The translations under genes and the position numbers were made by a program. DNA of 50,686 nt from a virus, in the IMG/VR virus record IMGVR_UViG_3300042305_002495, positions 1-50,686 of that record. One strand, 5' to 3'. Below, in pieces: positions 37,001 to 44,935 of this stretch (the first letter of the stretch is position 1; each line of letters opens with the position of its first letter). Below the pieces are notes generated by a model. It did not search any database, was not told where the DNA came from, and saw nothing but the letters and a program-made list of their open reading frames with translations.

Positions 37001-39123
37001 GGGAAAATTTTACCTTCAGATCTATACTGAGGAATTTTACCTATATGTTCACCGCCTTCAACTATTAAATTTATAGCATTTTGAGGGGCATACCTTACTA
37101 ATAAATGCATGGCCCCTATAGACGCACCGCTTGGAATTGGAAATATATCTAAATATAGATGCTCAAACATTGGCGAAAGAGCATAATTTCTAGATTTTCC
37201 TAAAACGACATTATCTTCATAAATTTTTAAAGGTATTTCATACCACTTGAATTCTGTGGAATTAACCACAGGGGTTTGCGATAAAAGATAATGGTCTCCA
37301 CCGGCATTATTAGTCAAATTATTTTCAAAATATTGATCTTTTTCAGAAAGTGAGTTTGTACTAATACCTAAATCGTTAATTGCTAAAAAGCCAGAAGTTT
37401 CTGGTATCTCCCCGTCGCCAGAAATATTTTGTAAAAATCCGCCAATGTCACTTGTAACATTTAATATTTTATCATCACTATAACCAACAACGTCTAAGGA
37501 AAAATCTCTAGACCCAATAGCTTTTTTAGCATAAACTTTAAGTGAAACAGATTCAATAGTAAAATAATGATCGGTAGAATCAAAAGGTGTTTTATTAAGT
37601 GTGTTAAACGCGCCACTTGGCTCAACCCACATATTACAAACAGATTGATCAAAAGCACATCCAAATGCGCCGCCGGTAATTTCCGACATTTGACCAACTG
37701 GCTCATGGCCAAATTTTACAAAAAGCTTTCCAGAATCCTGTAGGGATGTTTCATTTAAAGAAATGTAATTGGTTGGATAGGTTTGACGTAAAACACTGAG
37801 TAAGTTTTTAGAACCGTCTTTTGTTCGGTTAGAAATATTTATATCATTATTTGCTATCCATATGCTGCTAACTAAAGGATAAATACCGTTATTTTTATTA
37901 AATAACGGAAATTCTATTGGATAAATTGTTCTTTCAATTCTTTTCCCGGTTGGTTCAACTTCTAAATAGGTAGATATATAATTTTCTACTCTTGGTCCAA
38001 ACCCACCGCTATTACAAATTTCAATAGCTGATATTTTTAAACCCTTTGTAGGATTAAATACATTTTGATTAATTGTAGAGGCTGGTGATCCATCAATCGC
38101 AAGATAATCATTACCGCTATAAGAGACTAATTTTAATTTAAAATCTTCTTCAAAACCAAAATTGAAACCGCTATCAAATGCATCATCAAGAGACTTTACA
38201 TCTACCGAGAATGATAATGTGTAACCAGAAGGCTCATGCATGAGCGGGTAACCATTTTCCCACTCCCATTCATATTGAGATATTTTATTTATCTTTGGCA
38301 GAAGCGAATATGTTACATAATTTAAATATGTTGGATCATATTGATTTGCGTCACCACGAATTTTTACTCCTTCATATTCAATAATAAGATTACCAAAAGG
38401 ATCTTCAAATTTTATATCTCTAAGAGTATATTCTGGAGGAATTCTAGATTCATAATTAGACAACGGGGCCGATAAACGTATTCTTAAATTAGAATATGAA
38501 GGTTTTACAATCGGTTTTGTTACTTCGCATTTATAATTAAAAGATCCTTCTGTGTGTATAGAAGATGGGGTAATATATGTTTCTTTATCATCTGACAGCA
38601 ATACACTATTATTGTTAAAGTTTTTATTATAATCTCCAGTAAATACGCCCTCATCTATAAACGAATATAAGTTTTCAGTCTGATTGGCTGGACCAACAAA
38701 TATGCCAGAACCATTGCTGCTAATATCTGCTATTGGATAAAGTTTTTGCAAACATTCAAAATTTTCAAAAATACCAGCAAATTTATCAGCATATGTAACG
38801 ACGCCATTACTGTCTGTAATTAATTTTTCTCTCAGGTTATAATTAGCTGTTAAATTTTCTAAAATTGTTGGCTCAGAAGAAACTGTAGATCTTAAACAAA
38901 GTTCTAAATTTAATTTAGCAGAAATATTTGCGCTGAACGAAATATCAGCCGAGCCTTCTTTCAGCCTGACAATTGGGGCAGTTATTGTAGAAGAAGCAAC
39001 AATGTTCGTTTTTAATACGGCTGGAACGCAATTTATTTTTGGTTGAGTAAAATTGCCAGATCCAGTAACATTTGCATTTACCGGTTTAATGCATAAGCAT
39101 TGTAATGAATCTAAAAATCCCAC
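27781..39123 (-). CDS. Giant mosaic tail protein: LamG-like, LxLF repeats, split FG-GAP propeller
   Basis: 3780 residues from a GTG start, with GGAG nine bases before it and the previous stop seven bases upstream of it. Domains in order: N-terminal beta region; LamG/concanavalin-like domain at about 865-1035; LxLF repeats at about 1325-1545; FG-GAP_2-type repeats starting near 1721, 1822, 2136 and 2269. Two similar alpha/beta units follow, near 2380-2420 and 2797-2838. Then come Ig-like regions, three more FG-GAP repeats near 3338, 3437 and 3550, and a second LxLF block from about 3690 to the end. The repeats carry F-G-x-S-V and V-G-A/S-P motifs. Such domains usually bind sugars or proteins, so a tail fibre or host-contact role is inferred. 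Confidence 0.75.
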   Translation of the reverse strand: MGFLDSLQCLCIKPVNANVTGSGNFTQPKINCVPAVLKTNIVASSTITAPIVRLKEGSADISFSANISAKLNLELCLRSTVSSEPTILENLTANYNLREKLITDSNGVVTYADKFAGIFENFECLQKLYPIADISSNGSGIFVGPANQTENLYSFIDEGVFTGDYNKNFNNNSVLLSDDKETYITPSSIHTEGSFNYKCEVTKPIVKPSYSNLRIRLSAPLSNYESRIPPEYTLRDIKFEDPFGNLIIEYEGVKIRGDANQYDPTYLNYVTYSLLPKINKISQYEWEWENGYPLMHEPSGYTLSFSVDVKSLDDAFDSGFNFGFEEDFKLKLVSYSGNDYLAIDGSPASTINQNVFNPTKGLKISAIEICNSGGFGPRVENYISTYLEVEPTGKRIERTIYPIEFPLFNKNNGIYPLVSSIWIANNDINISNRTKDGSKNLLSVLRQTYPTNYISLNETSLQDSGKLFVKFGHEPVGQMSEITGGAFGCAFDQSVCNMWVEPSGAFNTLNKTPFDSTDHYFTIESVSLKVYAKKAIGSRDFSLDVVGYSDDKILNVTSDIGGFLQNISGDGEIPETSGFLAINDLGISTNSLSEKDQYFENNLTNNAGGDHYLLSQTPVVNSTEFKWYEIPLKIYEDNVVLGKSRNYALSPMFEHLYLDIFPIPSGASIGAMHLLVRYAPQNAINLIVEGGEHIGKIPQYRSEGKIFPSSMGSTDSIINAGSGYAPISKIENIPHGFDSPTTIKSNYSRRWRGMEGTVQGDFDPDMFDFGFNNPLLDFPFLSGYYDFDYDVGKTVVPRVGSLSGYITTSYQDYKYKNLGWRFNSSGIFSQQLPGYSGSYRTTDWTSLNSGLVNFQSHELYGKISDAFNNVVRISGNNSYINFNNVDFSDGFSIFLRFSPDANVSGVNYNLFQSGCLVSKWDSGKPLEFAIAYSGGFLRGLARNSAGNIISVQDTAHYSSYQYPLSIIFTYNDHNSSGLKLYTDNESSPSWQTLRASSIVPFELYSDTSNLVVGYSSGSGIGMNMFVSEIGVSDKGNIVYSDPDLTYKEVTAQKFLDNHRMMWWNPSQSYSNDNYKLWDYVNEDTLTDWAIGDFKYCQFDSAFQQLTKRTGRDLISFNMVHDGSGYLQRTNISIPSSLNPNVAYHSQIENDFLRFNLTDTPDSFYSTFRRITKDLPRGYKFADRALVVESVIDHKSSGNLVWQDGNIGPKLIVSLYTKKKEPYWIPDEKNWGLINRAIHYLEPSSCIMRLDSTFNYNSLIDDTEQWALFPSETRLTELTEKYYSQDIDDMFLQYDIVYPSGSPFTSRLNLHSAHIRLEDAYVEGVNTNDQLNLFSNGGYVLQEKLNLILENYPPSSSGSMNLFATGPIQIKESGLILFMDSWNFASGQSLSLFTIGPSQVSNSGLSLFVDGSGEYTYSSVNLFAFAHGVATSRSGDYYGLSLSTYNIDSPYNIPGNDFLNLSLFANSGDVLGIQNNIPLFVLNDIEIDSNANSGVLNLSAIGSAVLDNRYPSNSINLLVYNNLIKQQLNLTLYGDTSVTATTGSLNMFAANNLTSGGEVYLRWFNENYGYDIDFEDNLIASIPLNDEIRGVDLMSYGSCSSDSPRKAIDRTVITHDTEWLSEVCNDAGIFRASEVYTNLEAGYDSNYYGIRKFSGLIPNSAYRVLFKGITGQTTPIVSPREIEEVEYGSNSIINYSGAKLIGDYPYLSGQLSLNPPSGRNANDRYGSSVCVKNDLMAVGVPYIDIPDDSGYPILNAGSVFLYRREQDIAGQKAKWNLCDRLSLPSGYKKEYVTKVIDSLFCYPNSAFPEFCISGQMWNVGQVGREFGSSVDIAYSGAKEIVVVGAPGASWNKSFESIVTSGIPICMMVVTDKFEYNEKMLASIANTARKWDTLYKYFSAPLPGNVQPVLDIHILVYQLIFNNSERPLITSSSDWFKHKYIERLDDSILENLNGSSYIKNSMVSGFKQMFFEAFPFNQNKLHNNIPPIVGIFRDNSWSTGGNGSAYNSALNEFISFYKNYAYESGVINLKTNLPSSGYINIEDGLSEFWDFASISILDKTLSTGNLITNNALEFITSGVGQEWANESAYEFQILPPSGGRVYIFEKENNSFNLVQEIKSPNDSIIDENNYADYGSRPNDRFGHSVSISENGEVLAIGSPYSIEPCQIYERDESQNTRMLDSIKDWMSYRSVGDISRYDNLLSVSGKLIASQDAYNNLSQSYKFWLRTDNDFWKDRGGLINLYQKIYDFTYSNIPYTGTYQFLPSIFAGTSRLGYSSAVSDDGNYVAFGAPTDSFNEFDDTNVWGEGEDTWASYNNAGAVRIFEARKYYPHNLAVEYTRFGNIDRNSHPSIVASGHYDEMEGVFSLVNVPFRRLKFSELEIPKNAGLAFIITPEIDAASDEIIDNIKSWLELGDRTLVLVGNDPVWEENGKYQKSNNIINKILTKLNSRMKLVPVDDKERALINGASETDVISGLYNVTKPFVPAYAHSTYIPSLNMFASGVADIKIDLSNLNLSNLYLYPSCTEEDEFGGIENPNCVLPLKHFGDLRAEWNASCVRTIGNVSQTIRYKENWPFHFANDNPAKDCDNYPENPYPYINKENQDPRPILAAAEWFQETIVIPEASGVNIEYIPRCVSVTVPAGQFITSKTFDQNHINDIEFSLLEDEQTYLASGLFKSFDRGDFINPEGSGLIQAIGKSIEGPAVFGLRDFYDETIIALDEPLGDSNVILIASCELEKQFSITNSDENIPFYINLVIKDCNNSSNIVQLTGWTGRTGFIENSQLPYIFNSYKQYLISKPTIDAYTDVVWIWSPLNKPNINEVNELKSWLNIGNKKLIIVYDNDQTIANNVNYICEQLNIESRPLYSLAEGKYLHQTLNTEIYNQLLSTSHPSIVGCENGYVFANINKSTKVSEIYIPNADNFKLIPLKAGQSAEKIIYYTQKVQEEYPVNNPLWDINAQGKVDFDVMPGSGYKIFINYRSDDNTESFPLNVYIDNVIADPDFENETSTVYASLGITEFKTNKLGTLEFQVPNDTTSISVNFFVSHSGWINHAESALKTPKILSVSGCLLPINSSSVYSDQSYTEIKCNGYDIVETPWYTPEYIFNSPIQFRAFKSDSAKYCLDHIDKCPGQLIEDGPVIAAEEFENFSSFVAGYQRSRIVLLADSTMIQGQNPHIRNTDSANHDFIRGLYPPSPEENIEELNEFLINSSGSLTRQFSFVQKIVAPGSERSSPEKVSYFTNSDISVQKFGGILGGGSNLICNENLYDPSTVTRPANPLTEEEYNQAIEDFINSSINTAGLYPRFSGIIDGNLHVDAGIGGGIPSLLTTTGKDYLDVTIISGYPGDLFGYSLDIHNNKLIVGSPYNIYASENIGNWTWFEAYNNSSGSPILSENGGAGAVFYYERTGKGKNAISSRLPWEFKQKIRPSSINIGSDNESSSGIVTDMFGFAVSLDADLIAIGAPGHDYETIYDNIYNSGSFIRKEFNLSFDIPQRVKYDLGSYETRVNQFNDESGVFTPNNGAVFIYNNKLTDWQNRSKTWSYVEKINSQGYNARNINDNFGKCVSIDRSRRDDADYTVVAGSPNHKYATSGNHITSTLNNAGAVYTYDIMLRGQDDIIPGSGSWLKANIFGHKDSSINLEIMQNITGSQVEYVASGLLFSNENGDIFIEVSGYDSSSRGLISHRPYIISAIGDIVRGEEENNSLSLFTDGKPLSTSGNINLFVTGPSSSFVYNNMNLYAETSSGSGNQSLSLITNGVSGVFLNNALNITMSGIGKTELPLNLRIRGK
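27946..27957 (-). promoter_or_regulatory. Possible internal promoter motif within the giant gene
   Basis: Read on the minus strand, TTTGTGTATAAT matches 12 bases of the motif shared by the tube and 233-residue genes. It lies in coding sequence (F-V-Y-N), 165 bases before the start of the 572-residue gene. It could boost the downstream genes, or it may be chance within AT-rich codons. Confidence 0.3.
34450..35160 (-). repeat. Central LxLF/LxL short-repeat array in the giant tail protein
   Basis: About 220 residues with roughly ten copies of a strand-turn unit: Q-L-N-L-F-S-N-G-G, S-M-N-L-F-A-T-G-P, S-L-S-L-F-T-I-G-P, G-L-S-L-F-V-D-G, S-V-N-L-F-A-F and L-N-L-S-L-F-A-N-S-G, then L-N-L-T-L-Y-G-D and S-L-N-M-F-A-A. 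The DNA copies have diverged, so this is an old protein repeat rather than a recent DNA duplication. Confidence 0.75.
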
Positions 39124-39124
39124 T

Positions 39125-42100
39125 TTATACTACTCCAGTTTCTAGTACAAGCCTTCCGCCTTCTCCAACTTTATATTTTCCAATCATATCACTAAAAGCT
39201 TTTTTAACCGCGCCTTGAATTTGATCAGAATTTGCATTAGAGCTTGCAACATTTATAGCCACATTCGCATCAATGTTAACGTTTGACGGAACTGTGCTAG
39301 ATACTGTGGCTCCTGTGGCGGGAGTAGATCCAGCAGAACTACTACTAGAGCCACTAGAACTTCCTCCCTTAGATCCGCTAGTAGCGGTATTCGAAGCGGG
39401 GTTATTCGGAGCGGCTGATGTTTGTCCAGACGAAGAAGATCCAGAAGAAGCGTCTGAAGCATCTCTAATGCTTTTTTCCCATTGAATTTGCGTAGCCCTA
39501 ATAACAACATTATTTGCTTCAATATTCATTCTTTGTATATCTGCTAAGTTTTGTGTCACTTCACGAAGAGTTTCTGCAAGAGCCATGCCCTCAGTTTTAA
39601 TCGCTTCCATTTCAGGGGTAGTTCCAGCATAAACCTTAGCCATACTTCCAGCTCCAGCAAATCCTCCTAGAGCTGTTCTTGTAGCCCTTTCCATCTCTTT
39701 ATCTGATAAGCCTTGTCCCTGAAGGCTCTTTAGTCCAGCGCTAAGAGCTGTTGGTCCAAATAATTTTGCTAATTGTGTATCGCCGCTCCTAATTGCAGAA
39801 GCAGCAGCAGAAGCAGATTGCTCTTCAATATAGCCCTGAACATCTCCAGACAATAGTTTGTCTATAGCAGATCTTTCTAATTCATTTTTCTTTTGAGCTA
39901 AAGCAAGTTCTTCTTTCTTTTGAGAAATCAGATCTCTAGTTGATTGAAGAATACTTTCTTGTGCTTTTATAGATTTATCTCTTAAATCATTTTCGATTCC
40001 AGACGCGCCGGTAAATACTGTTTGACCACCAGTAGCAACTTGCCTATTCACAGCAGCTTGTTGTCTAGAAAAAATAGAACTAGCTTGAGAAGATGCCGCT
40101 AATAAACCTGAAGCAGAAGGTGTTGCTAATCCACCAACCCCGGCGGCTCTTAAGTCTAAATTAAGCTTGCCTAAAGTAGCAGAAGATCTTTGCGCCGATT
40201 TAACTTTTGGTCCGCCAAATTCTTCTATAATGGAAGCTGCCTCTAGCTGAGCGTCAATAACTTGTTTTTGTGCATCAATATATTTTGCTTCTAATTCTAG
40301 TCTTTTTTGAGTAAGTGTCGCTATTCGTTTATTATATTCAAGATTTTTCTCAAGAGAATTAATAGCAGCATTACCAAATGTCTTAAATGAATTAGTAATA
40401 TTTTCTATAATACCACTAACATCTTGTGTAGCTGTTCCTTCTAGTTTTGATATTTCTGCTTGAGCAACTTTTCTTATATCTTGATTACTGCCAGCTAAAC
40501 CAGTAATTATTTGAGTTAATTGTTCTTTAGCAGTTTCAGGAATAGCAGATAAATTGGCTGTCTCAAGGGCTGGCCCAAGTTTAGATGTAAAATCTGTTAT
40601 TTGTGTTAAATTATTAAATGATCGATCTAATGCTCCAGCTAGTGGAGAGCCAGCAGGAACGGTTCCCATAACCTGCGTTCTAGCTTGCTGAATAGCAAGC
40701 CTTCCTTGTTCGCCCATTCCAATATTTTCTTGAGCAGCTTTTATCGTGTTTATAAATCCTTCAAGCGGGTCATAGCCTGTTTCTAAACCAGCAGCAAAGT
40801 TTTGTAAAGCAACAGATGCGGCATTAAAAGCAGAATTTACTTTTAAGTTATCAAAATTTACTTTAATCAATGCTTGCTGTGCGGCTTTTAAATCAATAGC
40901 GGTTTTTCTAAGTTTAGCAAATTCTTCACTTGTAAGACCACCGCTTTTTTGCAATTGATCTAAAGCCGCATTCATTTCTTGCTCAGAAGATGTTCTTGCA
41001 ACTATCGCATTAATAGCTTCAACTTCTCGCTGCTTTAATTCGGAAAGAACCTTTTCTCTTTCTTCTTCAGATATTCCTTTTGATCTAGATTTTTCTATTA
41101 AAGATGCTGAATTTTTTGTAAATTCTTTAGCAAAAGTGGTTGCGTTTGTTGGAGAAGCGCCTGTGGTAAAACCTTTTAAAGCCTTAGCTTGACTCGCAGC
41201 AGTAATTGTTGAAGCAGCTTCTAATTTTTGTTTATTTCTTTCTTCTTCTGATGATCTTCCAGTAAAAAACCCTATACCACCACCAATTGCTGCGCCAGCA
41301 AGGGCTCCTAATGGACCAAGCATAGCGCCAGCAAGAGCGCCAGTTGTTGCACCGGTTAATACCGAGGAAATTTGTCTTCTACTAGAAGCCGTATCAATAG
41401 CAGCTTCAGCACCACGAATATCACCGGCCTCAACGCTTTTCTTAATATCATTTTCTGCTAATCTTACATAATAATCAGAAATCTGTTGACCAACAGATAA
41501 TGCACCAGCTAATAAAATTTGAAAATTTGCTCCTAAATTTTTTGCAAGACTACCAATAGCCGTGGTCGCTTTTCCTATTCCAGTAACAAGAGAGCTAACA
41601 CCCTTTGTTGCAAATTGAGTAGCTGCCGATGTAACTGTTCCAATACCTTTGGTCATAGCCGAAATATATTTATTTAATTTATTTATAGGATTTGATAGTT
41701 CCTTAAGAGATGCGCTAAGTTCAGGTCTTCTTTTTTCAAATTTTTTATCTGATATCAAAGAGGCTTTTTTATTAGAGTCTTCTACACTTTGCGATAATGG
41801 ACTAAGAGATTTAACTTTGTTTTGTTTTTGCAGTTTTTGTCTTTCTGACAGTTCCTTAAGAGCTGCACTAAGTGCAGGTCTTGTTTTTTCAAATTTTTCA
41901 TCTGGCGACATGAAAGAAGGCTTTTTATTAAAGTTCACCACGCTTTGCGCTAATGGACTAAGAGATTTAACTTCTTTTTGCGTTTGTGGTTTTTGTAATT
42001 CTGATAACTCCTTAGCAAGTCCAGGTCTTGTTTTTTCAAATTCTTTATCTGATATAGAAACTATAGGAGAAGATGTTTTTTTGCTAATAGGAGTATTTTT

Positions 42101-44923
42101 TGAACTGAAATTTGCCGTATTAGGAGTTTCAGATTTAGCAATATCAATTACTTCTATTTGCTCGTTTTTTTCAGCTCTTCTTTGATTGGCAAGATCTGTA
42201 ACAACTTTCATAGCCATAATACTACCAATTACAGCTATTAAAGAATTATTCATTTCTGCAATCGTTTTACCGGTTTCAGTTGATGTGTCGGCAAAACTTG
42301 ATAAAGAACTAGTTACTGCGCCAATGGCTAGAGCAGCACCAACCCCGCCGAGAGCGGGTCTAGATCCAGTTGGCTGATTTACTCCGGTTGGACCAGCTCC
42401 CGTTGCATATTTTTTAACAAACCCTCCTGTTGCAAATTTAGAAACCCCCTTTCTATTCATTGCACTAAGATTGCCATAACCAATTCTCTGGGCAGAAGAG
42501 CGGTTAATAACAAATTCGCCGGGGGTTAATAGGGCAGGAACTGTATCAGTTCCAACATTTCCACCAGAAGCAAATTTTTTAATTGTTACCCCGTCAGTAA
42601 TTCCTTTTTTTAAATCTGCTACTAATTTATCTCCTATGTCTTTATAATTTTCTGGACTACCAGTACGTTTAGCGTCTGCTTTTACTAGTTTAGAAATTTC
42701 GCCAGAACTTCTAAAAATAGAATTCAATCTTCCTTTAACTGTTTGATTTAATGAAGTAGAAGGGTAATCAAAAGTAGTTTTTCCTCCAGCTAAAGCCGCC
42801 CCACTTAAAGCAGAAACAATTCCTTCAAACATATATCCTTCTATTGTAGATTGAGCCCCGCCTTCTTTAAATAAATTAGAAATAGATTTTTCAAAAATTT
42901 TCTCATTTCCATCTATTGGCGGAATATCTATTGCTCCACTAGATCTAATAGCATTAGATGCTGATACAATAGATTTTTTTAATCCTTCTTTTGTTTGATC
43001 TGAAACAATTTTTCCTATATTGCCGCCAGATATATCATTTTTGCCAGTATAAAAACCACTAACAGGCCCCTGTAATTCATATAAACCTTTTGGAAATCCA
43101 GCTAATTTATCCAAAGACACAGATCTTTTTATTTTATAATCTCTTTCTGTTCCTTTATTTGGCCTTAAAAAAAATCCGCCTATTGCTGATGGATTTATAC
43201 TTATTGATCCAACAAATCCTTTTTTCTTTTGTGAAGCCTGTTCTTCAGCTTTAGTATTTGGAATAATTTTTCGCTTTTTATAATAATCTATTGTTTGAGT
43301 TCCATTAGCAATTTTTCGTGCTTGATTTTCACTTAATGTGGGAAATTGTTTTTGTATATCTTGCCAAGGTGTTCGAGGGCCATATAAAGATTTATTGCTT
43401 GAAACAATTCCTCCAGCGGCATATCTATTCTCATTCATCGCCGCCAATCTGTCGGCACCAATTTTATTAACACTGCTTTTACGAACAACAAATTCGCCGG
43501 GTGAAAGCATAGCTGGAACAGTGTCTCTATTGCCCGTACCAGGAACTAACCCGCCACTAGCAAAAGCATGTATTTTTCCACCGGCATTTCTTCTAGCTAA
43601 ACCAGCTCCTATGCCAGAGGCAAAACTTCCAATACCTTGAGCAAATTTAATGGTGGCTAAAGCACCAAGTAATGGGATTATTGGTTTTAAAGCATCTGCT
43701 AATCTAATTAATCCAGAAGCTAAAGTTAATATTGTTTTAGTTAATACTTGAAAACTTGTTGTTTCTGTCAATCCTCTGACTAAAGATAAAAATTCTTCAC
43801 GAACCTTAGTAAACTGTACTGCTAATGCTTGTTGAGCAGTAATTGCATCTTTTGTTAATGATTCACCGCCAGCAACGGCAGCTTGTCTAGCTTTTTCGGC
43901 AATTTCAAATTGTTGCAAAAGTGGAATAACTTTACCAATTTGACGAAAACCGCCAAGCTCTTCAGCTACTTGAATAAATTTTAAACTACCTTGAGGTAAA
44001 TCACCAAGAGCTTTGCTTAATTGCTCAACAGCCTTGTAAGGCCCAACAAACTTACCTTCTGAATCAATTAATTCAATTCCAAGTTCTCTAAGATATTGAA
44101 TGGTTGCCGGTCTTTGAATACGGGTAAAAATTGTACGAAGACCAGTAGCAATTGTTTCCGCAGATTCACGAGTAGTAGCTCGGACAGATGTAAAAAGAGC
44201 AATAAGCTCTTCTAAAGAACCGCCAGAAGCTTTAAAAACACCCCCGGTTCTACGAATAACAGCAATTAAGTCTTCTGATTCAACTGCAAATTTAGCAGAA
44301 ACCGTATTTATAGCACCAAGTTGTCTTTCTAGTGCGGCAGCGCCTTCTCCAAATTGAGCTATAATAGCAACGGCGCCCTCGGCGGTTTCTGATATATCAC
44401 CGAATGTAGCGCTCAAAGAAGTTTTAGTAAGAGCCTCAAGAGCTATTTTTGTATCAGTTGCAGAAAGACCGGCCTGAGCTAAAATTAAAGCTGTGCTAGC
44501 AATTTGAGAAGATGCCACCCCCCAAGTTTTCGCAAGCCTATCAATTTCTCCAGTTAATTTAGAAAGCCCGCTAATGCTTTCTCCAGTAACTTGAGATAAT
44601 TTTATAACTTGACTATTAAATTCAATCGCCTCGTCAATAGCTCCAGAAAGTTTACTAGTAAAAAGACCAATGGCTCTACTGGCAAGAGAAAATGTAGCAA
44701 ACCTTTTTAAAGAAACTCCAAAAGCGCTGCCAAGATTTTCAACAGATGTAGTTGCTTGACGAGTCGCTTTGTTGATACTATTAATAGTAGATATAGCATT
44801 TGTGCCGTTAATATTTACAACAGCGGTCAACCCATTTAACTGGCTTTGAATATTCTTAACAACGCTGCTAACGTTATTTGGGGCCTGTAATTGTAATTGA
44901 GCCGTTATCGAAAACTTCGACAT
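39125..44923 (-). CDS. Tail tape measure protein
   Basis: 1932 residues; it sets tail length and chaperones DNA ejection. The first 350 residues hold the classic tape measure core: A-T-F-G-D-I-S-E-T-A-E-G-A-V-A-I, then R-T-G-G-V-F-K-A-S-G-G-S-L-E-E-L, then T-R-E-S-A-E-T-I-A-T-G-L. Two copies of a D-T-V-P-A-x-L-x-P-G-E-F-V motif lie near residues 470-495 and 795-825. A triplicated segment spans about 956-1078. A glycine-zipper hydrophobic stretch at about 1185-1218 may enter the host membrane. Coiled coils and a Ser/Gly/Thr linker (about 1825-1885) end the protein. AGGGT precedes the ATG, and the chaperone-like genes lie just upstream, as is usual. Confidence 0.93.
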   Translation of the reverse strand: MSKFSITAQLQLQAPNNVSSVVKNIQSQLNGLTAVVNINGTNAISTINSINKATRQATTSVENLGSAFGVSLKRFATFSLASRAIGLFTSKLSGAIDEAIEFNSQVIKLSQVTGESISGLSKLTGEIDRLAKTWGVASSQIASTALILAQAGLSATDTKIALEALTKTSLSATFGDISETAEGAVAIIAQFGEGAAALERQLGAINTVSAKFAVESEDLIAVIRRTGGVFKASGGSLEELIALFTSVRATTRESAETIATGLRTIFTRIQRPATIQYLRELGIELIDSEGKFVGPYKAVEQLSKALGDLPQGSLKFIQVAEELGGFRQIGKVIPLLQQFEIAEKARQAAVAGGESLTKDAITAQQALAVQFTKVREEFLSLVRGLTETTSFQVLTKTILTLASGLIRLADALKPIIPLLGALATIKFAQGIGSFASGIGAGLARRNAGGKIHAFASGGLVPGTGNRDTVPAMLSPGEFVVRKSSVNKIGADRLAAMNENRYAAGGIVSSNKSLYGPRTPWQDIQKQFPTLSENQARKIANGTQTIDYYKKRKIIPNTKAEEQASQKKKGFVGSISINPSAIGGFFLRPNKGTERDYKIKRSVSLDKLAGFPKGLYELQGPVSGFYTGKNDISGGNIGKIVSDQTKEGLKKSIVSASNAIRSSGAIDIPPIDGNEKIFEKSISNLFKEGGAQSTIEGYMFEGIVSALSGAALAGGKTTFDYPSTSLNQTVKGRLNSIFRSSGEISKLVKADAKRTGSPENYKDIGDKLVADLKKGITDGVTIKKFASGGNVGTDTVPALLTPGEFVINRSSAQRIGYGNLSAMNRKGVSKFATGGFVKKYATGAGPTGVNQPTGSRPALGGVGAALAIGAVTSSLSSFADTSTETGKTIAEMNNSLIAVIGSIMAMKVVTDLANQRRAEKNEQIEVIDIAKSETPNTANFSSKNTPISKKTSSPIVSISDKEFEKTRPGLAKELSELQKPQTQKEVKSLSPLAQSVVNFNKKPSFMSPDEKFEKTRPALSAALKELSERQKLQKQNKVKSLSPLSQSVEDSNKKASLISDKKFEKRRPELSASLKELSNPINKLNKYISAMTKGIGTVTSAATQFATKGVSSLVTGIGKATTAIGSLAKNLGANFQILLAGALSVGQQISDYYVRLAENDIKKSVEAGDIRGAEAAIDTASSRRQISSVLTGATTGALAGAMLGPLGALAGAAIGGGIGFFTGRSSEEERNKQKLEAASTITAASQAKALKGFTTGASPTNATTFAKEFTKNSASLIEKSRSKGISEEEREKVLSELKQREVEAINAIVARTSSEQEMNAALDQLQKSGGLTSEEFAKLRKTAIDLKAAQQALIKVNFDNLKVNSAFNAASVALQNFAAGLETGYDPLEGFINTIKAAQENIGMGEQGRLAIQQARTQVMGTVPAGSPLAGALDRSFNNLTQITDFTSKLGPALETANLSAIPETAKEQLTQIITGLAGSNQDIRKVAQAEISKLEGTATQDVSGIIENITNSFKTFGNAAINSLEKNLEYNKRIATLTQKRLELEAKYIDAQKQVIDAQLEAASIIEEFGGPKVKSAQRSSATLGKLNLDLRAAGVGGLATPSASGLLAASSQASSIFSRQQAAVNRQVATGGQTVFTGASGIENDLRDKSIKAQESILQSTRDLISQKKEELALAQKKNELERSAIDKLLSGDVQGYIEEQSASAAASAIRSGDTQLAKLFGPTALSAGLKSLQGQGLSDKEMERATRTALGGFAGAGSMAKVYAGTTPEMEAIKTEGMALAETLREVTQNLADIQRMNIEANNVVIRATQIQWEKSIRDASDASSGSSSSGQTSAAPNNPASNTATSGSKGGSSSGSSSSSAGSTPATGATVSSTVPSNVNIDANVAINVASSNANSDQIQGAVKKAFSDMIGKYKVGEGGRLVLETGVV
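41689..42057 (-). repeat. Three tandem copies of a ~50-residue segment in the tape measure protein
   Basis: F-E-K-T-R-P-G-L, F-E-K-T-R-P-A-L and F-E-K-R-R-P-E-L begin at residues 962, 1011 and 1062, giving spacings of 49 and 51 residues. Each is followed by (S/K)-E-L and, in the first two copies, by V-K-S-L-S-P-L-(A/S)-Q-S-V. The third copy is cut short after E-L-S-N. The copies are similar at DNA level too, so the duplication is fairly recent. Confidence 0.85.
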
Positions 44924-44935
44924 TTTTTACCCTAT

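Noticed and set aside
27781-39123. Diversity-generating retroelement acting on the giant tail protein
   Set aside because: The LamG-like and repeat regions suggested it, but no reverse transcriptase gene or template/variable repeat pair was seen in the window.
41689-42057. Direct DNA repeats considered as a CRISPR array
   Set aside because: The period is about 150 bases, the copies are coding and in frame, and there are no short identical repeats with unique spacers or Cas genes.
41649-42185. Plus-strand open frame of 178 codons with internal repeats
   Set aside because: It lies antisense to the tape measure gene. Its repeats are the mirror of the triplicated segment there, and it has no upstream signal.
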